Assembly: GCF_011046735.1 (NCBI RefSeq)
Contig: NZ_CP049258.1
Location: forward strand, 970,001 to 1,034,000
DNA from: Nordella sp. HKS 07
Lineage (GTDB): Bacteria; Pseudomonadota; Alphaproteobacteria; Rhizobiales; Aestuariivirgaceae
DNA length: 64,000 nucleotides
Direction: 5' to 3'
Shown here in pieces: positions 7,711 to 15,249 of this stretch. The notes beneath the pieces were generated by a model. The model searched no databases. It was not told where the DNA came from and saw only the letters and a list, made by a program, of their open reading frames with translations. The position numbers were made by a program, and so were the translations under genes. The first letter of the stretch is position 1. Every line of letters starts with the position of its first letter.

Positions 7711-8795
7711 TCGAGATCGACGTCGTTCTGGCGCGCCCGGGCTTTACCCTCGCCGTGAAATTCGACGCCGGCCAGGGCATCACAGCGCTTTTCGGCGAAT
7801 CGGGGGCCGGCAAATCCACCGTGCTCCACCTCGTCGCCGGGCTGCTCAAGCCGGACCGCGGCCGCATCTCGGTCAACGGGACGGTCTTCACCGACACGGG
7901 CGCCCGAATATTCCTGCCGCCGCATCGCCGCCGCATCGGCTATGTGTTCCAGGACGCCCTCCTCTTTCCGCATCTGAGCGTCAGACAGAATCTTCTCTAT
8001 GGCCGCTGGTTCACGAAGGCGGAGCCGAACGGCATCACCCTCGATCAGGTCACCGAGCTCCTCGGCATCGCGGCCCTTCTCGAGCGGCGCCCGACGACGC
8101 TGTCGGGCGGCGAACGCCAGCGTGTCGCCATCGGCCGGGCGCTTCTCGCCTCCCCCCAAATCCTGTTGATGGACGAGCCGCTCGCCGCCCTCGACATCGA
8201 CCGCAAGCGCGAGATCATTCCCTATATCCAGCGGCTGCGCGACGAACTCGATTTGCCGATCCTCTATGTCTCGCATGCGATCGAGGAAGTGGCGCGTCTT
8301 GCCGACCGGGTGATTCTGATGGCCGGGGGTCAGGTGAAGAGCGACGGGCCGCCGCAGCAGGTCCTGAGCCCCAAGGCCGGTCCCGGAGACGACCGCTTCG
8401 CCCGCGTCTCGATTCTTAGCACCAGCCAACCATCATATGACGCCGACTATCAGCTCACCCAGGTGAGCCACCCGGCAGGCAAGATCACGCTGGCGGGACG
8501 CCTCATTCCCCAGGACGGACCGATCCGCGTGCTTATCCGCGCTACCGACGTGACCATCGCACTGTCGAAGCCGCGCGAACTGAGCATAAGGACGGCCATG
8601 CGCGGCAAAATCTCGGCGATTTCCGAGCCGCTGGGCGCGGTGGTCATGGTCGAGATCGAACTGATCGGCGGCGAGATTCTGGCCGCCGCGGTGACCCGCA
8701 AGGCGGTTGACGAGTTGGGTCTCGGCGAAGGCGATCACGTCTATTGCCTGATCAAGTCCGTTTCGATCGACGACCGGCTGATGGCGACGCCCTAG
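7707..8795 (+). CDS. modC: Molybdate ABC transporter ATP-binding protein
   Basis: 362 aa. Walker A GESGAGKS at residues 30-37, ABC signature LSGGERQR from 132, Walker B ILLMDEP from 152, and a C-terminal TOBE domain (about 290-355) that can bind oxyanion and give trans-inhibition. Energises molybdate import with ModAB. The gene ends two bases before the convergent end of batD, with no room for a terminator between them. Confidence 0.95.
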   Translation: MIEIDVVLARPGFTLAVKFDAGQGITALFGESGAGKSTVLHLVAGLLKPDRGRISVNGTVFTDTGARIFLPPHRRRIGYVFQDALLFPHLSVRQNLLYGRWFTKAEPNGITLDQVTELLGIAALLERRPTTLSGGERQRVAIGRALLASPQILLMDEPLAALDIDRKREIIPYIQRLRDELDLPILYVSHAIEEVARLADRVILMAGGQVKSDGPPQQVLSPKAGPGDDRFARVSILSTSQPSYDADYQLTQVSHPAGKITLAGRLIPQDGPIRVLIRATDVTIALSKPRELSIRTAMRGKISAISEPLGAVVMVEIELIGGEILAAAVTRKAVDELGLGEGDHVYCLIKSVSIDDRLMATP

Positions 8796-8797
8796 AA

Positions 8798-10108
8798 CTA
8801 GGGATTGAGCGGCGGCAGAGCGGCGGGAACCGAGACCTCTGCCTGGCGCGCCAGCCATTTGCGGCGCGCTTCCGTGATGCCCGAAAGAAGCTTGCCCGCG
8901 TCATAGGATCCGCTCCCTGGCCGCGCGGCGAAGAGCACGCTTTCGAGCCGCTCATATTCAGAAAGCACGGCGCCGTCGCCGCCGCTGCGCAGCCAGTCGC
9001 GCAGGGGCGCAGCCTTGACGCGGCCCGCCCAGGACTGGAGCGCTGCATAGACAGCCGTGCTCTCGCCGCCCCGGCAGGCGGCGACGAGTTGCTGGAATGC
9101 GTAAGCCTCGGACTGTTGGTAGCGCCGGCGGCGCGCCTGACGCCATCGGCCGACACCGGCCCAAAGGAGCGGCACGATCCAGAGGAGAAGACCAAGCGCG
9201 GCAAGGCCGGCGGCGCCCCAGGCCAAGGCCAGCCATGGAACTGGCCGTTTCGGTGCCGCCTCTTCCGTGATATCGGGCGGCTTGATAGCCGGCGTGAAGC
9301 CCGGCTGGGCGGCAACCGTCACCGTGACCTCGGGCGCCTTGGCCACTTCGTGCTTTTGGGTTGCAGGATCGTACCAGCCGATCTCGATGGCCGGCAGTTG
9401 ATAGCTGCCCTCCTTCTCGAAAGCGTAGGTCACGCGGTCGACCCGCTTGCCACCGACCGGACCATTGCGCTGATCCTGATTGTCGCTGAGCACAGGATCA
9501 TGCGGATAGAGGCGCACGCCGTCGGGTACCTCGAATTGCGGCACCGGGATCATCATCGCCTGCATGCCCTGGGCCTGGATGGTGATCGTGCGCACCAGTG
9601 TGTCGCCGGCTTTCAGGCCTTTCGGATCGCGGTCGAGATCCTGCGTCACCGTGATTTTTGCCGCAGCGGCGCCCCCGCCCGCCGGCGCGCCCGCGACCAT
9701 GAAGGTCAGCGGAGACAGTGTCACCGAACCCTCGCTCGTCTGACCGGGAACCGCCGCGTAGCTGAAGGTGATGCGAGTCTGAGGCAAGGTGAACTCGCCC
9801 GCGGCCTGCGGCGTCACCAGATAGGTCCGGCGTATGCCGGCATAGCTCTCACCACCAATTGTCTCGACCAGATTGACCGCCCCCGTATCGGGCAGGGTGA
9901 CGATGGCATTGGGCAGATCGAAGACAGGGAATTTCGGTGCGGACAGGAAGAAGTTGGGCACCAGCACATCGACCTGGATCTGCACCTGCTGGCCGGGAAC
10001 GATCGGCGGCTTGGTCAATAGTTCGACGCGCGCTAGAGGTTCGCCGGCACGCAACGCGCCTACCGCCGCGAGCAGGAACAGCAGAACAGCAAACAGGCGC
10101 CGCATCAT
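8798..10108 (-). CDS. batD: BatD-like membrane protein, aerotolerance operon
   Basis: 436 aa. Signal peptide (LLFLLAAVGALRAG), a long periplasmic beta-rich region typical of BatD (oxygen tolerance domain), a membrane helix near residues 290-315 (LALAWGAAGLAALGLLLWIVPLLWAGV) and a cytoplasmic tail. Last gene of the leftward Bat operon and overlapping the VWA-TPR gene by four bases. In Bacteroides the Bat proteins were linked to oxygen tolerance; more generally they are MoxR partners thought to act in envelope complex assembly. Precise function here is unknown. Confidence 0.82.
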   Translation of the reverse strand: MMRRLFAVLLFLLAAVGALRAGEPLARVELLTKPPIVPGQQVQIQVDVLVPNFFLSAPKFPVFDLPNAIVTLPDTGAVNLVETIGGESYAGIRRTYLVTPQAAGEFTLPQTRITFSYAAVPGQTSEGSVTLSPLTFMVAGAPAGGGAAAAKITVTQDLDRDPKGLKAGDTLVRTITIQAQGMQAMMIPVPQFEVPDGVRLYPHDPVLSDNQDQRNGPVGGKRVDRVTYAFEKEGSYQLPAIEIGWYDPATQKHEVAKAPEVTVTVAAQPGFTPAIKPPDITEEAAPKRPVPWLALAWGAAGLAALGLLLWIVPLLWAGVGRWRQARRRRYQQSEAYAFQQLVAACRGGESTAVYAALQSWAGRVKAAPLRDWLRSGGDGAVLSEYERLESVLFAARPGSGSYDAGKLLSGITEARRKWLARQAEVSVPAALPPLNP

Positions 10109-11670
10109 GGCTTCGTCCCCTCTGCCTCGATGGCGAATTTACGCGCCAGGAGATCGGTGGGCGTGACTTGAATATTGCGCATCCACATCTCGGCCGTCTG
10201 CTGGGCGAGATCGACCTTGCCGGCCTCGCCCTTGCTGCCCTTGTTGTCAAACTGGACCGAGTCGGGCTTGAGATTAGGGCCTTGTTCCTGCTCCTTCTCT
10301 TCCTCCTTGCGATCGGCGATGATCTTCTCGACCAGCGCCAGATTGGCTTTCGCCTCGGGCCAGTCGGGGCGTGATTTCAGAGCTTCCCGATAACTCGCCG
10401 CCGCATCGTCGAGCCGGTCGAGATGAGCGAGCGTATTGCCCTGATTATAGGCGCTCTCGGCGCTTCTCACTTGCGCGAAGGCATCGACCGCCTCGGCGAA
10501 ATGTCCGGCACGGTAGAGCGCCACGCCGCGCCACATCGGATCGGCGAAATGCGCCGCCGCCTTTTCATAGTCGCCCTTCTCGAAGGCGAGCCTGCCCTGC
10601 TGATCCGGCGTCAGCCACATGCCGATGAAATCGATATCGGCGGCCTGTGCCCTACCGGGGAGAAGCAGGCCGCCGGCGAGCAAGGCCGTCACGGCCCATT
10701 GCACCGACCAGCCGCGACGGAACCAGAAAGCGCCGAAGCCGGCGATGGGGATGGTCAGCCACCAGCCGGCATCGCGCCAATGTGTCTGGCCTTCCGCCAG
10801 TTTCGCTTCAAGATGCGTGCGGATGCGCTGCGTGATCCAGCGTATGTCGCTGTCGTCCGGCGTGATCGTGGCGACCGCAATTCCGGTGTCGCGTCCGAAA
10901 CGGCGCAATTGCTCGACATCGAGCTTGGCCAATATGCGCCCCCCCGCATCGGAGAGATATTGTCCTTCGCCGGTCTTTACCGGTCCGCCTTCGGCGGTGC
11001 CGACACCCAGGATCATGATTTCATTGTTGCCGCCCTGACGCTTGAAGGCGTCGAGCGCTCCGGGCTCCACGCCATCGGTGAGGAACAACATGGTGCCCGG
11101 CACGTCTTCGCGCGCCAATCCCTGTTCGGCGACTTTCAGAGCTTTCGCCGTGTCCTTGCCGGCCACCGGCATGATGCGGGTCTGGAGCGCGGCCACATAG
11201 GTATTGACGAGGCCGGCATCCTCGGTGAGCGGCAGTACCATATGGGCGCTGCCGGCATATACGAACACGGCGGTGCGGGCACCCGGGCGCCGTTTCAGGA
11301 TGTCCTGCACCTTGAGCTTGACCCGTTCGAGGCGCGAGGGGGTGATGTCGATCGCATCCATCGTCGGCGACAGATCGATGACCAGCGCAAGCGGCGCCTT
11401 GTCTTCGACGAAGGGTGGCCGCTGGCGCTGCCAGGTCGGGCCTGCCGCGGCAATGGCGCCGAGCGCCAGGAAAAGCGCGATGAAATGCACCGGCTGCCAG
11501 CCCCGTCCGCTCTCACGGTCGATCAGGAGACGATCGAGCAGATGCGGCGCGATCATGTCCTTCCAGCGCGTGCGCGCATCGCCACGCCGGCTGATCAGCA
11601 ACACAAGCACCAACGCGGCGGGAATGACAATGAGCCACCACGGCCTGAGGAAATGAAAATCGCCGATCAT
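10105..11670 (-). CDS. VWA-domain protein with C-terminal TPR (BatB-BatC fusion)
   Basis: 521 aa from ATG 11670, which overlaps the end of batA by ATGA. Two N-terminal helices, then a von Willebrand A domain whose MIDAS reads DLSPT where the canonical form is DxSxS, a third helix near residue 310-345, and TPR-like repeats (ALYRAGHFAEAVDAF, SAYNQGNTLAHLDRLDDAA) before an acidic, charged tail. This corresponds to BatB joined to BatC. Probably a membrane-bound scaffold with metal-dependent ligand binding. The Thr in the MIDAS is conservative and may still bind metal. Confidence 0.82.
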   Translation of the reverse strand: MIGDFHFLRPWWLIVIPAALVLVLLISRRGDARTRWKDMIAPHLLDRLLIDRESGRGWQPVHFIALFLALGAIAAAGPTWQRQRPPFVEDKAPLALVIDLSPTMDAIDITPSRLERVKLKVQDILKRRPGARTAVFVYAGSAHMVLPLTEDAGLVNTYVAALQTRIMPVAGKDTAKALKVAEQGLAREDVPGTMLFLTDGVEPGALDAFKRQGGNNEIMILGVGTAEGGPVKTGEGQYLSDAGGRILAKLDVEQLRRFGRDTGIAVATITPDDSDIRWITQRIRTHLEAKLAEGQTHWRDAGWWLTIPIAGFGAFWFRRGWSVQWAVTALLAGGLLLPGRAQAADIDFIGMWLTPDQQGRLAFEKGDYEKAAAHFADPMWRGVALYRAGHFAEAVDAFAQVRSAESAYNQGNTLAHLDRLDDAAASYREALKSRPDWPEAKANLALVEKIIADRKEEEKEQEQGPNLKPDSVQFDNKGSKGEAGKVDLAQQTAEMWMRNIQVTPTDLLARKFAIEAEGTKP

Positions 11671-12662
11671 GGCGCCGCCCTCGCCCGCTCCCCGAGGCTC
11701 GCGCCGAGCCAAGCAAGCAGATGATAGAGAAGCACCAGCAGGACGGCCGCACCGAGCGGATAATGAAAGAGCTCGATGACCGGGCGCCAGGATAAAGTCT
11801 CCTGATTGGCGGGCGTGATCTCGTCGAGCGTCGTGTAGATCTGGGCAAGCTGTGTCTGGTCCTGGCCGAAGAAATAGCGCCCGCCGGTCGCCACCGAGAT
11901 TTTCTGCAGGCCCGCCACATCGAGCTTTTCCTCACCCGTTGCGTCCGGATCACCGATGCCGACCGTGTGGATCACGATCCCGTTCTGCGTGGCGATGTCG
12001 GCGGCGCGGTCGGGCGGCATGCGGCTTGCCGTGTCATTGCCGTCGGTGAGCAGGATGAGCACCTTCTCCGGCGCCTTGCTGTCGGCGAACATCTTGATCG
12101 CCAGACCGATGGAATCGCCGAGCGCGGTGCGCGGCCCCGCCATGCCGGGCAGCGCTTCCTCGACCATCAACTGGACCGTCGCATGATCGAGAGTGAAAGG
12201 CACCAGCGGATAAGGCGCATCGCCGAAGGCGATGAGACCCAGGCGGTCGCCTTGCCGCTTCTTGATGAAATCGCCGACCACTTGCTTCACAGCGGCGACC
12301 CTTGTCTCCGTTTGCCCGGCGGGATCGCGGAAGTCGCGCGTATCCATGGATTGCGAAAGATCGAGCGCCAGCATCAGGTCGCGTTGCGGCTCGGTTTTGG
12401 TGATCGGCGGCTCGACATATTGCGGCCGCGCCAGCGCAAGCACGATAAGCAGCCAGCAGAGTGGCGCCAGCAGACGCTGCGCCCAGTTGCGCCGTGGAAC
12501 TATCGAACCTTCCGTCGGTTTCACCCCGGCCGCTTCCGCAACCTCATCGAAGAACGGGATGCGCAACGCCGCGACCGTCTTGCGATAGGCGGGCACCAGC
12601 CACCACACGAGGATCGGTAGCGGCAGAACGGCAAGGAGCCAGGGCTGGTCAAGCTGATACAT
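11667..12662 (-). CDS. batA: VWA-domain membrane protein BatA
   Basis: 331 aa from ATG 12662 (MYQLDQPWLLAVLPLP). Helices near residues 8-27 and 65-80, a VWA domain with canonical MIDAS DLSQSMD and later LLTDGND, and a C-terminal helix (PLGAAVLLVLLYHLLAWLG). This is the BatA layout: membrane-anchored VWA domain between helices. It overlaps the DUF4381 gene by 14 bases and the next VWA gene by four, so the operon is tightly coupled. Partner of the MoxR ATPase encoded upstream. Confidence 0.85.
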   Translation of the reverse strand: MYQLDQPWLLAVLPLPILVWWLVPAYRKTVAALRIPFFDEVAEAAGVKPTEGSIVPRRNWAQRLLAPLCWLLIVLALARPQYVEPPITKTEPQRDLMLALDLSQSMDTRDFRDPAGQTETRVAAVKQVVGDFIKKRQGDRLGLIAFGDAPYPLVPFTLDHATVQLMVEEALPGMAGPRTALGDSIGLAIKMFADSKAPEKVLILLTDGNDTASRMPPDRAADIATQNGIVIHTVGIGDPDATGEEKLDVAGLQKISVATGGRYFFGQDQTQLAQIYTTLDEITPANQETLSWRPVIELFHYPLGAAVLLVLLYHLLAWLGASLGERARAAP

Positions 12663-13176
12663 GATGCCTCTCGATCCAGCGGCGCGCCGCGGCGGCGAAG
12701 CGCCTCGCGTCGCTTTCGGCGATGGCGGAAAGATCGCCGGGCGCGTGATATTCCAGGTCATCGAGGAGCCGCGATGCCGGGGGAGCGGAGAGCTCACCAC
12801 CATCATTCTGCTTCAGGAAATCGACCCAGGCTTTGCCGCTGAGCGACGCCGTGGCGGTGCGCGGCCAGGCCCTGAGCGCCACACGCTTCAGAAGCTCGGC
12901 GATGCCCGCGACCGCCTCGGCGCGGCCATGATCACCGCTGAGCGTCGTCTCGAGACGGGCGAGCTCCGCCAACGCCTCGCGGCGATATCGATTGGCCACA
13001 TAGCGCCGGTGCCGGCGCAACAGCGTCCAGGCGATCAGCAGCAGAAGAAGGAATGCCAGAGCCAGCCAGCCCCAGGTCTGCGGCATCCACGAGATGGGTT
13101 CCGGCAAGACGATGTCGTTCAGCTTCTCCAGCGCCAGCCGGGTGAGGGGATCGGGTCCGGGCGCGGTCTGCTCCAT
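12649..13176 (-). CDS. DUF4381 domain protein of the Bat operon
   Basis: 175 aa with one membrane helix at residues about 35-55 (WGWLALAFLLLLLIAWTLL) followed by a cytoplasmic helical region. Position between DUF58 and BatA, with a 2-base gap upstream and a 14-base overlap downstream, matches DUF4381 proteins in MoxR-associated operons. Function unknown; probably a structural part of the same membrane complex. Confidence 0.8.
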   Translation of the reverse strand: MEQTAPGPDPLTRLALEKLNDIVLPEPISWMPQTWGWLALAFLLLLLIAWTLLRRHRRYVANRYRREALAELARLETTLSGDHGRAEAVAGIAELLKRVALRAWPRTATASLSGKAWVDFLKQNDGGELSAPPASRLLDDLEYHAPGDLSAIAESDARRFAAAARRWIERHHVSA

Positions 13177-13178
13177 GT

Positions 13179-14183
13179 TCAGCGCCGGCGCTGCCGCCAG
13201 GCCAATTGGCCGAGCGTGCGACGCAGTTGCGGTGCGGTCTCTTCCGCCGTCGAGACGAGCAGCATCGGCAGCCCGAGCTCCTGCTGCCAGGCGAGCAATT
13301 CCTCGCCATGACGCCTGGCAAAATCGGTGATGCCACTCCTCACCTTGCCGTGGGCCATGGCGAGTTCCGCCTGCAGGCTGCCGCCCGAAACGACGATATC
13401 GCCCGACTGCGGCAGCTCGAGCATGAAAGGGTCGTAGACGAGCATCGCGACCACGTCGTTGCTCACGGTGAGCCGCAGCAGAATATCGCGGGTGCGCGGC
13501 CCATGGCCCTCGAAATCGCTGATGATGACCACCAGGTGATCATGCTGCGCGACATTGGCGACGGCTTCGAGCACGCGGTCGAGCTGCTCGGTCCCGCGCA
13601 GTTCGGTCGAGTCCGCGTTCAGCTTCGCATTCTGCCGGGCGATCGCCGTGGCGAGCCCGATCACCGCGGTCCGGCTGCGCTGCGGCTTCAGCTCCTCTAT
13701 TCGGTTGTCGTTGAAAATGAAACCGCCGACCCGGTCGCCGAGCGTCATCACCCGCCAGGCCGACAGCGCCGCCGCCTCGGCCGCGGTGACGGATTTCATG
13801 TTCAGGCGGCTGCCGAAGAACATGTTGAGGCGCTGGTCGACGACGATCAGCGCCGGACGATCCTTCTCCTCGTCATAGACACGGACGAAAGGCTTGCCGG
13901 TGCGCGCCGTCACCCGCCAGTCGATGGTGCGGATATCGTCTCCCGGCAGATAGTTGCGCAGCTCCTCGAAGGCGAGACCGCGTCCGCGCATCTGCGAGGC
14001 GTGACGGCCGGCGAGCAAACGATGCACCGGCTGCTTGCGGAGGAAACTGAAGTCACGGGCCTGGGCTTCGAGCGCCACGAGGCTCTCGACCGTCACATGG
14101 ACGCCCTTGTCGGCGACGGGCGTTTCGGCACGCCGCAGCTGAACACCCTTCGCTCGTCCGAGTGCCGCCAGGGAGAAGCCCAT
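13179..14183 (-). CDS. DUF58 domain protein (MoxR partner)
   Basis: 334 aa. The core DUF58 block is clear: FEELRNYLPGDDIRTIDW followed by TARTGKPFVRVYDEEKDR, with a VWA-like C-terminal half (ALIVVDQRLNM). No membrane helix. DUF58 proteins are typical adaptors of MoxR AAA+ ATPases. It is the first gene after a repeat element that separates it from moxR; the remaining genes follow with overlaps. Confidence 0.88.
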   Translation of the reverse strand: MGFSLAALGRAKGVQLRRAETPVADKGVHVTVESLVALEAQARDFSFLRKQPVHRLLAGRHASQMRGRGLAFEELRNYLPGDDIRTIDWRVTARTGKPFVRVYDEEKDRPALIVVDQRLNMFFGSRLNMKSVTAAEAAALSAWRVMTLGDRVGGFIFNDNRIEELKPQRSRTAVIGLATAIARQNAKLNADSTELRGTEQLDRVLEAVANVAQHDHLVVIISDFEGHGPRTRDILLRLTVSNDVVAMLVYDPFMLELPQSGDIVVSGGSLQAELAMAHGKVRSGITDFARRHGEELLAWQQELGLPMLLVSTAEETAPQLRRTLGQLAWRQRRR

Positions 14184-14194
14184 TCATGCCTCCG

Positions 14195-14259
14195 ATTCAA
14201 TCAATCTGGCGCGGGATTGTTGCGAAAAACCGGTGTCCACTTTTTCGCATCCCGCGCTA
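14195..14259. repeat. Palindromic intergenic repeat, family A copy 1
   Basis: GGCGCGGGATTGTTGCGAAA ... TTTCGCATCCCGCGCTA forms a long imperfect inverted repeat around an ACCGGTGTCCAC centre. Nearly the same element recurs at 45447-45497 in the same orientation. It fills the gap between DUF58 and moxR, and its last three bases (14257-14259) are the TAG stop codon of moxR. Confidence 0.85.
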
Positions 14260-15249
14260 GGCAACCGCCACCAGCTCGACGACGCGGTCGATCGCCTGGT
14301 CTGCACTTACCCCCGCCGCATGCGCCTCATAAGAGAGGATGAGGCGGTGGCGGAACACATCATGCACTACCGCCTTCACATCGTCGGGACTTACGTAATC
14401 GCGGCCCGAGAGCCAGGCCTTGGCGCGGGCCACCTTGTCGAGGCCGATCGAACCGCGCGGGCTGACCCCGACCTGGATCCATTGGCCCAGATCCTTGTCA
14501 AGCTTCTCGGGTTCGCGCGTGGCATAGACCAGGGCCACGATATAATTCTCGACCGGTTCGGCGATCGTAATCTTCCCGATCTCCTGGCGTGCCGCGAATA
14601 TCGTCTTGGGATCGAGCTTTGCCGGCGCCGCTTTCTTGTTGCCTCCGCTCTTGCTCTGGTTCTCGCTCTCGTTCTCCTCGCCGCGCACAAGCCGCATGAT
14701 CGCCGCTTCCGCCGCGCGCGCCGGATAGTCCACTTGCACATGCATGAGAAACCGGTCGAGCTGCGCCTCGGGCAACGGATAGGTGCCTTCCTGCTCGATG
14801 GGATTCTGCGTCGCCATGACGAGGAAGAGCTGGGGCAGGCCGTGGCTTTCGCCACCCACCGTCACCTGGCGCTCCTCCATCGCCTCGAGCAGGGCCGACT
14901 GCACTTTGGCAGGCGCGCGGTTGATCTCGTCCGCCAGGATGAGATTGGCGAAGATCGGCCCCGGCTGGAACTTGAATTCACCCTTTCCGCCTTCGCTGAA
15001 ATAGACCTCCGAGCCTGTGATGTCGGCAGGCAGAAGATCCGGGGTAAACTGCACTCGCGACAGCTTGGCGTCGAGATTCTTGGCGAGGCTCTTGATCGCC
15101 CTGGTCTTGGCGAGGCCGGGAAGCCCTTCGACCAGCAGATGTCCGTCGCTCAGGAGCCCGAGCAAAAGGCGCTCGACCATGCCTTCCTGGCCGATGATCA
15201 ACTGGTTGATGCGCTTGCCCAGCTCGACGATGTCGTCACGTGCCGTCAT
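14257..15249 (-). CDS. MoxR family AAA+ ATPase
   Basis: 330 aa from ATG 15249, overlapping the preceding gene by ATGA; the ORF extends upstream by eight codons without support. Walker A GLPGLAKT, Walker B LILADEINR, sensor region ATQNPIEQEGTYPLPEAQLD, all typical of MoxR. An unusual hydrophilic insert (NESENQSKSGGNKKAAPAK) follows the AAA core. It is thought to act as a chaperone-like ATPase with the DUF58 and VWA proteins downstream. Its stop codon comes from the repeat at 14195-14259, so the C-terminus (RVVELVAVA) may have been set by that insertion. Confidence 0.92.
   Translation of the reverse strand: MTARDDIVELGKRINQLIIGQEGMVERLLLGLLSDGHLLVEGLPGLAKTRAIKSLAKNLDAKLSRVQFTPDLLPADITGSEVYFSEGGKGEFKFQPGPIFANLILADEINRAPAKVQSALLEAMEERQVTVGGESHGLPQLFLVMATQNPIEQEGTYPLPEAQLDRFLMHVQVDYPARAAEAAIMRLVRGEENESENQSKSGGNKKAAPAKLDPKTIFAARQEIGKITIAEPVENYIVALVYATREPEKLDKDLGQWIQVGVSPRGSIGLDKVARAKAWLSGRDYVSPDDVKAVVHDVFRHRLILSYEAHAAGVSADQAIDRVVELVAVA

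Noticed and set aside
8744-10021. Long plus-strand frame of 425 codons opposite batD
   Set aside because: Anti-sense shadow of batD: no recognisable domain, no ribosome-binding site, Arg/Asp-rich composition typical of reverse-complement GC-rich frames.
10423-11724. Long plus-strand frame of 433 codons opposite batB/batA
   Set aside because: Same kind of shadow; the minus-strand frame has VWA and TPR motifs and proper start overlaps.
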